From: Penelope pileata
Taxonomy: Eukaryota > Chordata > Aves > Galliformes > Cracidae
Direction: 5' to 3'
NCBI GenBank assembly: GCA_013396635.1
Contig: WBMW01005542.1
Span: 3,179,601-3,243,600 of the forward strand
DNA: 64,000 nt
The notes beneath the pieces were generated by a model that was given only the letters and a program-made list of their open reading frames with translations, was not told the origin of the DNA and searched no databases. The stretch's first letter is position 1. Every line of letters starts with the position of its first letter. The translations under genes were made by a program, and so were the position numbers. Below are positions 1-11,300 of the stretch, piece after piece.

Positions 1-280
1 TTTTTTTCCTTCCCCTCCCGCCGCGTGGATGCGACGGCGAAGTGCGTTGACTGAATGTCCCGGCCGGGTCCTCGCGCTGTCCCGAGGATTTTGGTGATCG
101 CTTTGTTTGGGCCGCTTCGCTGTTGCTTCGGTGTTATCTCTCGTTAAGTAAAATGAAAGTGCCGTATGGGAGAGTTTACAGCTCTATTACTTAATACTGC
201 GAATGTCTAAATATTAACTTCTGTACTTTTATTATTTTCCCGAACGAAATACTTTTTTTTTAATTCTAAAAAAAAAAAAA

Positions 281-307
281 AGAGAGAGAGAGAAAGAAGA
301 GAAAGAC
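281..307 (+). repeat. GA-rich simple repeat
   Basis: An A run passes into an AG dinucleotide repeat and then AAAG-type purine sequence. It is a short low-complexity tract with no sign of function. Confidence 0.7.
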
Positions 308-320
308 AGAAATACTCGCA

Positions 321-326
321 AATAAA
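321..326 (+). terminator. candidate polyadenylation signal AATAAA
   Basis: A canonical AATAAA hexamer follows a GA-rich stretch. No strong GU-rich downstream element is obvious within 40 bases, which weakens the call. It matters only if the left edge is a 3' UTR. Confidence 0.25.
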
Positions 327-340
327 CATATCTTAGGAAA

Positions 341-1250
341 TAATGTATAGAGCCGTTCTTACGCCAAAGCGGCTTATTAGTAACTTATTTGCGATCAGCC
401 CATGCACTGTAAAAGTCATCCCTGGCGCGGAGATTGCAGGAGACGGTCCCCCGCCGTTAGACTTTGGACACGGGCAATCGAGCAGCGCAGACAGGGACTT
501 TATCCCGCAGAAGACGATTCCCTCCCGGCTGCTCGCGAGCAAACAGTGCGGCACCAACGCCGCCCCCCGCCCGGGGGAGCCCGGCCCGGAGGAGCTGCCC
601 TCCCGGGGACCTCAGCTCCCTCCTTCCCTGGGGAGCCGCGGGTGCAGGTGGGGGGGGTGTCACGGAGCCTCCCCTCCCTCGGCACCCTCCGGTGCCCCTG
701 GTCACCCCCAGCCCACTGCAGAGCGGCTCGGATGTGCTCCTCTGCTGCACGTGCAGGAGCTCAGAGCTGCACGGCTGTTCCTTTCCAGGTTGAGGGCACC
801 CGCCTGGTCTTCTCCTCACCCAAACCCTGGTCCAGGTGAGGATGGCTGGGAGAAACCTTCCGCAGCACCCCAGAGAGCTCTGACCCGGGGGGGACACCCC
901 TCCTGCAGGGTGTGCTCCGCTCCTGGACCCCACTGTGCCAGGGCTGCAGGATGGTCCCTCTGCTGGGGAAGGGTCCTGCCAGGTGCCAAGCAGAGCCCAG
1001 GGGAGCAGGCACTGCCAGGGCCCTATCGCTGTCGCTGCAGCAGGGACCCCGTTACTGAGCAGCGCATCAAATCCAGCAGCGCTTGGGCTGCTGTGGGGCC
1101 ACCAGGGCCAAGAGGTCCACACTGCTGCTGGGGCGGCCAGGTGAGCCCCTGCTGAGCAGAGGGCACGGCAGCCTCCAGCTCAGCAAACGTCCTCCAGTGG
1201 GCACAGCCTGGCTCTCCATCTGCTCCTGTCCAGCAAGATGGGGAGGGAAA
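341..1250. other. GC-rich non-coding stretch, CpG-rich at its left
   Basis: CpG dinucleotides are frequent up to about 620 and then thin out, while overall GC stays high. Open frames exist in five or six frames at once (the longest 270 codons, plus strand, from 343). That is what GC-rich DNA with few stop codons gives, and none has a recognisable domain. It may be a CpG island shared with the neighbouring developmental gene. I see no splice-supported exon. Confidence 0.5.
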
Positions 1251-2780
1251 AAATAGTTCGTGCAGCCAGAAATACAGCTCTGCTGGCTGGAGAACAGCCA
1301 CTCTCATCAAAGTGTGTTTAAGGGCCATCTGCTCCCTTCCCCTTTGCCCCCCAGAACTGTGCCCCCTCCGTCGCTGGGGCACTGCACCCCAGCGCTGGCA
1401 GCCTGTGCCCCCACCCCTGCACGCTGCTCCTCCCAGAGCTCCATCCCTCACTCCTCTCCGCAGGCGTCCTCCCAATATCTGATGTCTTCCTGCCTGAGCG
1501 ATTCCTCTATTCCCAGTGCGCTCCCTTTCTCCCAGTAGGTTGTTTCCTCCAAGCTTCTCTTCCCTTATTGTTCTCCGAGTTCCTGTCCCCAGGCCCTCTT
1601 GCATCCCCAGCTCTTCCCAGAGCCCAGCGCACAGTGGGGCTGGGATAACTCGGCTCACGTGCACACCGCTGCCGGGGTCCATCTGGGCGCGTGCTGCTCC
1701 TGGGCCAGGCTCTGTGTGCCGCTTGTTTGGAAAGAGCTTAATCAGCTGAACTATATCAAAGCGCTACATTAAAATGGTTGTGTACAGCTCAGGTTTTATT
1801 TAATTGCTTGAGGTTTCTTGTTCCGCGGTCTCCCCGCGGAGCAGGCACAGGCGGTGCGTTTCTCTTCTCGGGATTACGAAGCTCAGCAGAAGGAACAGAG
1901 ACCCGTGGGCTGACCGGGGCAGCGACGTGCACCCCCAGCAGTCAGCCCCTGGGCTGGGTTTCGAATTCAACCCAGTAGCGATGATCTTAAAACGTCACAG
2001 GAAGATTTAGGGCTTCTCTGCAACATCAAGGTGCTTTCCTATAGTACTGACATGCTCCATTCAGTTTTAAAAGATTGTCTCTCATTCGGAAATTTCAAAG
2101 CCAGATCTCAAGGGCTGCTACAACACATGTACGGCTCATTGTCTTCAGATCCGTTGGGAAGAGAAAGAGGTTCTGTAAAGCTATCTCTGGGCAGGGCTAC
2201 TTTTCTTACAGCCATAAAGTGCCATCCTGCATTTCCCAATGCAAACAGTGCAATAACAGCCCCGTTACTGCCGGGTGTTCTTGCAGCCCTGCTCCAGCAC
2301 ACAGCACACAGCTCCTGACACCTCTTCCCAGGCACTTGCCTCCCTCCTGCCTGCCTGCTCCTCTGCTTCTCGTTGCCCCTTGTCTTCTTGATCCACGTGT
2401 TTTGCTTCCGCGCTGGCACTGCTCGCTCTGCTCCCCGGCTGCGTTACAGACAGCAGGCAGCTGTGCAGGGCAGCAGGCAGGAGGGGAGAAATGCAGCAGG
2501 TAATAAGATACTGCGGCCATAATCTCTATTTTGGGGGAAATAACGAAGAAAAGAAATCATAGTCCTTGAAGTTACTCTGCTAGCTGAGCTTTTTGTGCGT
2601 TGGTTGCTGGGATGAATGCTATGTGGAGCAGCTCAGCTCAGCAGTGTGTGCAGAACGGTTTTTTCTGAGGGCTCCTGCACACAGCACCCGCAGCCCACGC
2701 TTGTCCTCAGTGGCACTCCTGACTGCAGCACAGCCTTCCTGGCAACACCATCCCCGTGGCCATCCCCCCTGAGAGTACAG
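1251..2780. other. spacer, no gene recognised
   Basis: Moderately GC-rich spacer. It contains several short open frames on both strands with mutually overlapping coordinates and no family signature. No CR1, RNA gene or microsatellite of note was seen here. Confidence 0.5.
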
Positions 2781-2932
2781 AACTACACAGAATCACAGGG
2801 TGGCTGAGGCTAGCAGGACCACTGGGCCCACCTGGCTCAGCCCCTGCTCCAGCAGGGACACCCAGAGCAGGGGGCCCAGGCCCATACCCAGCCGGTGTTT
2901 GGAGATCTCTGAGGAGGAGACCCCGCAACCAG
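2781..2932 (-). mobile_element. CR1 LINE fragment (3' end)
   Basis: On the plus strand the block opens with an ACAGAATCACAGG-type start, the reverse complement of the CR1 3' tail. It then runs through the usual order: GGCTGAGG, CCTGCTCCAGCAGGGACACC, a CAGGCCCATACCCAG segment and GAGGAGACC. This is the known avian CR1 3' terminal region read in reverse. It is 5'-truncated and diverged, has no coding capacity, and is a dead copy. Confidence 0.8.
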
Positions 2933-3747
2933 ATACAGCTCGGATCTAAGTGGGAACAGCTCAGCAGTGCCCCAGGGATGTGGCACAGCACTATTCAAAT
3001 CAGTCCACACCATGTGAGTAGAACATGTTCCAATCTGTAACCGCCTGAACTCCCTCCCACCCCCTTCCCTTTGTGAACCCATCCTTCCCAGCTTCCACTT
3101 GCTGCCTCCTCCAGCTCCAAGCTCACACGAGCTCCCTCCCTTCCCTCGCCCACACCTCACTTTCCTTGCCCTCTTCCTCCCTCCCTGTCCTCCCCACCAA
3201 TGGATACCACATCCTGGTGGTGCTCAGGAGGCGTGAGTGCAGGTGCTTCAGGCAAACCCTGGCCCCCGTAGTGACACCAGCTCTGGCACAAAGCCACCAG
3301 CATGGTCCTGGGAGCCCAAAGGTCAAGAAGAGCGAAGGTCTGAGGTGAACAAGAAAAGCTGTGTGCCAGCCCCGGAGCATCACGATGGAGCCAGGCAGCC
3401 AAACTGTGCGGGCACTGAGGAGCCTCCAGCAGCTCATAGTTCTGTGACTGCGTACAGGCTGCTGTGTGTAGAAGGGTGACTTTGCCAGACTCCATCACAC
3501 AAGGTTTAGGCATATGTAGCTTTTATATTAATAGTGTGCAATGCTTCCAGCTTACAATCCCCTTCTCACAGCATCTCTTTTCCTGCCTGGTTACAGAAGC
3601 TTGTATAACTTCCTTTTCCTATTTATAAAAGTGCAATTATGACGAACGTGGGGCAGCTATTAGCAGAAAAGCTATTTTTGTTGAAGTTATTAAATACTTA
3701 GGTTAAAAACCATTTGTTTACATTCAAAATAAGGGCATGGCAATTGT

Positions 3748-3800
3748 ATAAATCATTCATTTTGTATATATATATAAATATATATACATAAATCATTCAT
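3748..3800 (+). repeat. TA microsatellite flanked by 13-base direct repeats
   Basis: ATAAATCATTCAT occurs at 3748-3760 and again, identically, at 3788-3800. Between the copies is a TATA-rich tract of 27 bases. Exact direct repeats around a simple AT tract could be a target-site duplication around a small insertion, or the result of a 40-base duplication. Confidence 0.75.
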
Positions 3801-6800
3801 CTCAATTTTAAAAAATCCAGATGCAGCCATTTATTTGTGGAGCTTTGCTGAGGAGCTTCCAGCCTATGAAACAAAAAATGCAGAAGTCTTCACGCCAAGG
3901 GCACCAAACGTCTCTTCGAAACCCATGGAATTGAAGGAACGGGAGGCGTAGGCCTCCCCTCCTTTCCACCTCCCCAGGAGGGATGAGCACTGCTTGCAGG
4001 GTGCAGTTCTCAGCCACTGCTCGCAGCCACGTGGGAATTTCTGGTGACCTGAAGGTGTTTGGTCCCCAGCGCAGTGGCCTCACACCTCCATCTCCTCGTG
4101 GCCAAACTGGGGCCGTGCACAGCTGCCTGCCCCAGTGCCAGCACCGCACTGCCGGTGTGACGCTGCCTCTCCTTCTGTCAGCGCAGGGATGAAACTTTGA
4201 GCACAGATTGGCTGGAGATGGAGGTTGAAAAGTGTGAGGAGGGCGCTGGGCAGTCCCCCGGCTGTGCAGGAGCATCTGAGGCAGACTTCAGGGCTTGGCG
4301 GCCCATCTGCCACCACCCTGCTCCGGGCAGGACCAGGGCAACAGCAGGACTTCTGCTTCCCTGAAATTCTCCTCAGATCCAGAGAGTGGCTCCATCGCCT
4401 CACAGGGCTGCCGGCTGAGGCTGGGAGAAGGCTGCAAACCCCACTCCTTGTGGCTTCCCCTCTGCGCAGCAATGCTCCAGCCTCCCGGCTTCCCGAAGGA
4501 GCAGCTTCACCTTGTGCAGAGCCAAGGTGCCCAGCCGCGCTGTGCGTGCCCCAGGCAGCGCTCAGGCTCCTGCTCTTTGGCAACCCGTCGCACCTCAGCT
4601 CCCCTGTGAGGGCTGTCCTACACCCGAGGGCATTTTGGGGACCTGTTCATTCGTCGGGGGAAGGAGACGGACTGATTGATTGATTGTCTATTTTTCAAGC
4701 TCAAGAGGAAGTAAGATCTTTTTTTTTCCTTTTTTCCTCTGAGATTATTTATGAGGCATTGTCTCCGACATTGCCAGCTGACATCCTTCAGCGTCACCGC
4801 CGCTCAGGGTGCTGAAGATGCCTCGAGGTGTGTCAGCCGTGCTTCACGTCAGCGTGCCTTGATGCACCTCCTTGGCTGGGATTGAAAGGTACAGTTTCTA
4901 AATCTCCCGATGACCCATTTTGCATGGATCACTGGTGTGCTAGAATGTAGCTGCTCCTTCCCTTCGTGTTAATGCAAGTTCACCTGCGTTCAAAGCAGGC
5001 ACGTGCCACGCTGCGCACGCGGGGAGAGCTTGTGCTCGAATCTCTGTGCAAAACCGGCACAGCCGCTCCGGGTTTGGTATTTTCAGCACAAGTTACGCGC
5101 ATTCAGTGCTTTTTATTTAACCCTTGTAAAGGCCTTGATTTGATAAACAGGGACAGACAGCTGGCTTATGTTAATCTGGGACTCGCCAGAGGTTCAGCAG
5201 CCAGCAAGCAGAGGGAACGCTCCCAGGCCAGCGGGCAGCCCTCCTGCTGGGTCCTGCCAGGCTGGGTTGTGTGGCAGTGCCCAGCGCTCAGGGTGTGAGC
5301 AGGGACAGGACTGCATCACCAGCACACTCAGCACCACCTCACACACAAGCTGCCTGCTGGCCTGCCCCTGGAGCCAGGCCCAGGGATGGCAGCCATTAGC
5401 AGTCCCAGCACAACTCTGAGGCACCTCTGCTGTGCAGGCCCGTCTGCCTCTGTCAGGCCTGCAAGGAGGGCAGCGGGAAGGCAAACTCTCAGAGGCATTT
5501 CTAGAAAGCCCTGAAGCCCGACTGTGATGGCAGATGGGATTCAGAGGCTGATCCGGCCTCGGGGCCTGCTCAGGCTGCCTACGGGTCAATGCAAGGCAGC
5601 TCACCCGCAGGCTGCCCCCGGTTTTCGTCTTGATTTCAAAACTATCTGGCTGGGGTACAATGTAAACACTATCCAGATCCAGGCCGGGAGCTGGTTCTGC
5701 TGGGGTGAATCATGCCACCATACAAGCACCCTGTGCCTCTGCCTCCTACTTCCATGCTCCGGCCTCCATCTCCCACTGCACTGTGCAAGTGGTGGCAGCC
5801 CAGAGGCCTGGTCCTGTCCTGGGGAGAAGGGGCATGGGCTGCCACAGAGCAACCCTAGGGAAACAAGAAGGCTTTCAAGGAGATTTCGGTGGCAAAGATG
5901 GCAAAAAGATTCTGGGTGGATGAGTCAGATCCTTCCCATCTTCTTTCACCGTGTACCCATTATCCTCTAATTCTCCTTCACAAAGAAGTGGGTCTTGAAA
6001 TTAATGCTGCGTAAAGAGGCATGTGGCAGCTCATGCCATCACATGTTGCTCTTGCTAAGCTACAACCAAGTCTTTGTCACGCTTTTGAACTGACATTTAA
6101 AAAATGAAAAACTGTCTCACTGAACAGTTCTTCAGTGGTTCAGCTATGGGCAACTCAAATGTTTCTGAATTTCATTTGTCTAGTTAAATAAAAACAAATA
6201 AACATACTCCAGACACTCAATGTTTTTAATGGAAAATTACACAGCACTACAGTCACATAGTCCTGTCCTTTCTTGGGGCACAATGGGCTCATTTCCCTGA
6301 AATCAGACAATAAATGACAAATGAGTTGCATTTACTTATGATACAGAAGCCTGAGCTGTAGCTGTGGACCTTGCTGCCTTTGCTGAAGTGTTGTCCCAGA
6401 GATGCAACATTTATTTGTTTGCTTAAAGAGAGTTTTCCAACTGGGAAGCGGCGATACAGGCAGATGAACACGTTGCTGCAGGGAAAACAGGGGGTGTGAA
6501 AGTTCAGCATCGCAGCTACTGCCAAGAAACTGCTCTCATGTATTCTTTAACCCCCTCGTAAATACACACTAGCTTCCCCTCTCCCACCCAAAGGATGAGA
6601 CACCCCGCTTTCTCTATCAGGTCCTGCTGGATAAGAGTGCACTTGGACGCTCGCCACCCAAGAGCAGCCTGACTGTGAGCAGACGCTGCCTTACAGCCCT
6701 GCAGTAAGCTGTTCCTTGCCCCAGACTCTGGGGCACAACCGGTTAACTTCCCCCAAAGTCCCGCGGCGACATCCCGATTCAGGTGAGAGAGCAGCGGGTG

Positions 6801-6974
6801 CTTCCCGGCTCCCCGGCCTTTGCCCTGCAGCCACTTGCGCACAGCAACCCAGTCTGACTGAAATTCTTCAGGTTTCAGCAACAGGAAATTGCAGATGAGA
6901 GAAAGCGCTGTAAAGTGCAGTTATACGGTTTCAGTTGCAAGCTGTGAAAAGTAGCAGCTCCCCAAGCTCTCAAC

Positions 6975-7100
6975 CTTAACACTATTATTAATACTATATT
7001 TTGCTAATAGCATCAAGATCGATGGAGGATCAGGGCCTCGTTGTAGTAGACACCCTACCAACAACAGCTCTCCAAAAATCCCTGTCCTACCCCAGTGGAG
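6975..7100 (+). repeat. degenerate ancient amniote repeat, copy 1
   Basis: An ATTATTAATACTATATT lead is followed by GATCAGGGCC, a TTGTAGTAGACAC segment and a CCCTGTCCTACCCC segment. This order (GATCAGGGCC, GT-AGACACTGTAC, GTCCCTGCC) recurs in reptile and bird genomes as an old dispersed repeat. A second, shorter copy in the same orientation is at 50640-50705. The family name is not certain from memory. Confidence 0.5.
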
Positions 7101-7424
7101 TTTTCAGCCAAGCATCCCAGCAAGGCCCCAAGCATGCTGCAGTGCCCTGCTTGAAATAAAGGGGGTGAAAAAATTTTATTTTAAAACCTGTTTTTCAGGG
7201 GCATTCTCTGCCAGACAGCAGCTGAGGTGCCTGGGAACGCTCCTCACTGGCAGTGATAGATGTTGGTCAGCAGCCATAGGAGGATAAATTGTTTTTTTGG
7301 CTGGTGCATTATTCCTTCTCCTTGGGGAGCTCCAAAGACAGATCTCATACATGTGTGGTTGGAGCACAGGTGGGGAGAAGGTCCGTGACCCAAAATTGGG
7401 TGGACTTTCTACTGATCTTACCCT

Positions 7425-7485
7425 GGGGTTGGACCAAAGATCCTCCCAAGGTCTCTTCTGACCTTATTCACTCTGTGATTCCTTG
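7425..7485 (+). mobile_element. short CR1 3' end
   Basis: A GGTTGGACCAAAGATCCTCC segment, then AAGGTCTCTTCTGACCTTATTC, then CTCTGTGATTCCTTGG match in order the last about 60 bases of an avian CR1 (GGTTGGACTnGATGATC, GGTCTCTTCCAACC, ATTCTGTGATTC). It is a strongly 5'-truncated insertion, plus orientation. No target-site duplication was seen. Confidence 0.7.
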
Positions 7486-8184
7486 GGGACTTGACAGCAC
7501 TCCAGTTTCCACAACCTGGATGGCTTGTGGCAAGCAACAAAGGCTGGTTGAGATGGCTGACCTGACCCCCAGGTGAGGGGTGAGGAGCAGGGCTGGTTTC
7601 TGCGCGGGCACAGCCATGACCCTTCCTGCTCCCCAGGGACAGCAGGCCCTGTCCTAGGAGCGGGCTGCTTTCAGTATGGGGCTCTCCATCTTGATCCAGT
7701 TTGGATGGGTCAAGATATGTTGAGACATGCCCTTTCAATATGCCGCATTTTATTAAAAACAAAGTAGCTGTGGGCCAGATTGTAAAACTAGGTGGGCCTC
7801 ATTTGTCTGTCCCTACTGTAAGCCAATGAAACCTTCAACATATCCAAACTCTCACCTTTTTACCCATTTGAATGAAAAAGCATCACTAATAAAAGAAAAT
7901 GACTCACCTAATGCTAAACCTGAGCTCTGCAGATCAGCTTTGATCAAATTCACTGACATTTGGATAACTGCGTTATTATAACTAAAACATCTTTTAAAGT
8001 TTTTTTTTCCAGACGCTCATTCTTTAAACTTCGCTTTGATCACTGCGCATATCCTTTTCAGCAGAAATTTGTCCGCAGAGGGTGAAGTTTTTTCATTTGT
8101 TTTTCACATGGATTCTCTTTCCTTTGTTCATATTTTAACTCAGTGAAGCTACCCTTCGAGCTAACCCTTATAATAAAAATGCAG

Positions 8185-8325
8185 CTACTGTGTGGCTTTT
8201 AACAACTCATTTAACCCATCTGTGTCTCGGTATCCATGTTAACAGCCCGGGGAATCTAACACTTATTTGGGCAATGAGGTTGATCATGAGGCTTAATTAG
8301 ATGTTTTTTGTAGGATAAAGTAGAC
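8185..8325 (+). repeat. MIR-like ancient SINE
   Basis: The order is AACAACTCATTTAACCCATC, CTGTGTCTCGGT, CCATGTTAACAGC, AACACTTATTTGGG, then GAGGCTTAATTAGATG. This follows the MIR/CORE-SINE body (CAAGTCACTTAACC, CTGTGCCTCAGTTTCCCCATCTG, AATAACACTTA, GTGAGGCTTAATTA). Many mismatches indicate great age. Orientation is sense. No function is implied, though old MIR copies are sometimes kept as enhancers. Confidence 0.7.
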
Positions 8326-11300
8326 ATTTCAGAAGGGCTGAGCTAAGTGGTAGTACTCTCTTCCGGTGGTCTAACACCACCAATTTGCAACATGTTGTAA
8401 AAGCAGTGTAGCAGAATACTGCATGAAAGAATATTTATTTCAGAATCTGCTTTTGAATTAGCCTAAGCGCTCCAGTTTCCAAATAAGAGTTGCAATCTGA
8501 GATGATTAAAATAAATGGAAGCAGGAATGTGTCAAGACAATTACAAGCAAAAAGATTGAAATCACTGGAGCTGGCAGGGCAAAAATCCATCTGCGTGTAA
8601 ATATTTATCTGTGCATCGAGCTCAGCTTTAAATGTTGAGGAAGATAAAATCGGACTTTTCTTTTTCCCGTGGAAAAAAATTCACACGTCTAGCTAGAAAC
8701 TTTTGAGGCAATAAAATTCCGGGTATCATTAGGAAAATGCATTTATAACCGAATGTCCCTTCTTGACCAAGCAGGAAGACGATGACAATTTTGTTTGGCT
8801 AGTTATTGTTTGTTGTTGTTGAACCATCCAGCTGGGTGAGGTGGGTGCAGGCTGTTTGTTCCCACGGCGGGCAGCTCCCGGGCCCTTGAGTCAAGGCAAT
8901 TCTTGTGGTGCCTTCTTACAGCATGGGCAGAGTTCTTGTTACAGCTTGTAACAGGGATGGGGTCAAAACTTCCACATCTAAAGCTGCATTGCCTTTTACC
9001 ATATTCTAGAAAAAAGTAAATGTGTTCAAATAGCATCTGCTGGTGAGATTCTTTCTCAGTCTTGTACCGAAGTGCAGATTTCAGGCTCGTGCAGCTGCCT
9101 GCGCGGCCATTTTGCAGACACGTATGCGTGTCATCTGACGGAGTGAGCTGCTAAACTCTGCAAAGCTTCTGTCACAAATAAAACCCTTTATGAGCACACA
9201 CATTTGCAAAGATCAGGCCCTGTGAACATGAGCTCCACATCAAGCTTCATACAGATTGTTTTCCCAAAGCACTTTAGGCTTAGGATCCCTATTAACATAA
9301 ATCTGCTTTAAACAGGAGATAGTCATTTTTTAACACAGACATCCCCTAATAATTTCATGATGTGGCTCATACCTTAATAGATAGCAGTTGCGATGCAGAT
9401 CTAGCTGTGCAGCCCACAGTTGCAAAACATATTTGTGGTAATGAGAACCCTTGCCGACATGGAAAATTAATATTAAGAAAATTAATGCAAGGAAAATCTC
9501 TAATGGCTTTTTGTCTGCATCTAACTCAATTTAGCAGTTAGCAGAAGGAAGGAATTTTGTACCAGGTGAGTAGCCAGCTCTCCAGAAGCCGAGCCTGGCT
9601 GGCCACGTGTGATGTGCTGTTTTCACCTAGCGTGTGGGGAGGAATCTCCACTTTGTAAACAACAGCATGGTGTATCTCGCTCCGGATCCCACCCGACAAT
9701 CTCAGCTATCAGAACCTTGCCCACAAGAAAAATCCCCTTGGCATGAAAGCTTTTCACATCAATGCCCTTCCTCTCAGTGGAAGTGTTTCCTAAGCTCAGA
9801 AGTTGTGGTCAGTCAGGAGAGCAGATTCCTCCTCCAACTCACACACAAGTGACAGGGTGGAAAGAAATATATCTTTTTGTTAGCTACATCTGTCAAATCC
9901 CCTGGTAAAACAGAAGCAGCAGTTACTCCAATAGGACGGGCTGCCCGCTCACTCTCATAGCAGAGAGCTTGGCACACAACGCCGCGTTGGCCAGCGGCTC
10001 TGCTGAAGGCGGGATGGGTTAGCAGCTAGCGGCGTTTTGTCTGAACCCTGGGTTTCTCCTGCATCATGTATGAAGAAAGTCAGCTGTATGTTTCCCTTTT
10101 TGCCCCACAGGAAGGTAGGTGTCACCCCCCTTCGTTTTGTGAGAACTGTGGATGTTTCACATGGTGAAGGCACAAGATACCTGAGAGGACAGGAAAAGAA
10201 ATCAAGGAGGCAGAGAATTCTTGGAATAAACCCTTTTTTTTTTTTTTTATTCTTTATTTAGACAGCTTGAAATAATGGTTTTGTTTTGTTTAGCTCCTAC
10301 CTAAATTCCTTGAAAACAATACTCAGGGAGAGGGAGGGCTTTCTTGGTAAACACAGTGTATTGTCTGCTCCTTGTCAAGGACAGGGCAGGAGCTGAACAA
10401 GCCCTCTCGAGGAGACACCACTTACAAGAGGAATGGTGGTATTTGATTAATCAGAAACATTTTCTCTGTGTGTGCAAATACAAACAGCAGCGCATCCAGC
10501 TCCCTTCTCTCCCTTCCTTTACCCTCACCAGAGCACTTCCAGCATCGCGCCCAGTCCCGCAGCTGCCGCTTCCCAGCAGGTCTCGCTGCCGCCGGCCGTG
10601 GCTGCTGACCTGCCCAGGTACAGGACTGGGCCCCGTCTTTCCAAACCCCTTCACTTCACCCTTTCATTCCTACAGCCCAAAGGAAGAGAAAAAAATGAAA
10701 GTCAATTGCTTTCCGCACTTGTTTAAAACAGTTTAAAATAAAACTGAAACAGATGCCAGAAGTCCCCTGAAAGTGAAAGATAATAATTATTTTCTAATGC
10801 ATTGTCATCTTTTTTTTTTTGAGAAAACCTCTACTGCTCATCCTTTCATTTCTGGGAGTGCATGTAGACACAGAGGATAAGGCTTACTTTACCACGTACT
10901 ATAAGAAGGAGCAGTAACAGGGAACTTGCTGTCATCCTGGAAAACTCAATCGAGAAATTTTTGCTTGTGTTAAGAATCTTCTAGGTTTTGGATAGCTAGT
11001 TTTACCTCTATCAGAAATGATTTCTTCTGCATTACCAATTTGGAGAGTCTTCAGATTAGCAAGATGTTAACATATACCGTTGTCTCAAATATCGGCATTA
11101 GTTCGATCGTATTAGTCAAAACCGACAGTCTTAGAAAACGCAAGTACTGATGTTCACTCTGTGACCTGCACGCCTGTCGTGTGTGTTTACACTCCCAAAT
11201 ATTTAAGATAACTTCATTTTGCAACTCGCAGAATATTAGCTTATATTTAAAAGAAAACAAGTGTTACACATTTTTTTCCTGAAAAGCTGATATCATTAAA

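Larger units (their letters stand above)
1..340 (+). other. GC-rich to AT-rich edge; possible 3' end of OSR2
   Basis: The first 130 bases are CpG-rich. They then pass into AT-rich sequence, a T run, an A run with a GA repeat, and an AATAAA at 321-326. This resembles a vertebrate 3' UTR ending in a poly(A) signal. In human, OSR2 lies upstream of VPS13B on the same strand about 60 kb away, which fits the 57 kb distance here. I do not recognise the sequence itself as OSR2 and no coding exon is visible, so the identity is inference from synteny. Alternatives are an intergenic CpG island or a regulatory element. Confidence 0.25.
2933..7424. other. GC-rich spacer, no gene recognised
   Basis: About 4.5 kb with a GC-rich left part (to about 6000) and many overlapping chance open frames, none longer than about 170 codons and none with a known domain. 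Visible items are the TA tract near 3765 with its flanking direct repeats and the degenerate amniote repeat at 6975-7100. The rest shows nothing I can name. Confidence 0.5.

Noticed and set aside
343..1155. 270-codon plus-strand open frame near the left edge
   Set aside because: Several other frames on both strands are open over the same GC-rich DNA. There is no recognisable domain and no splice or start context, so it fits a low stop-codon density.
1023..1682. 219-codon minus-strand open frame
   Set aside because: It overlaps other open frames, has a low-complexity arginine/glycine-rich translation from GC-rich DNA, and matches no known family.
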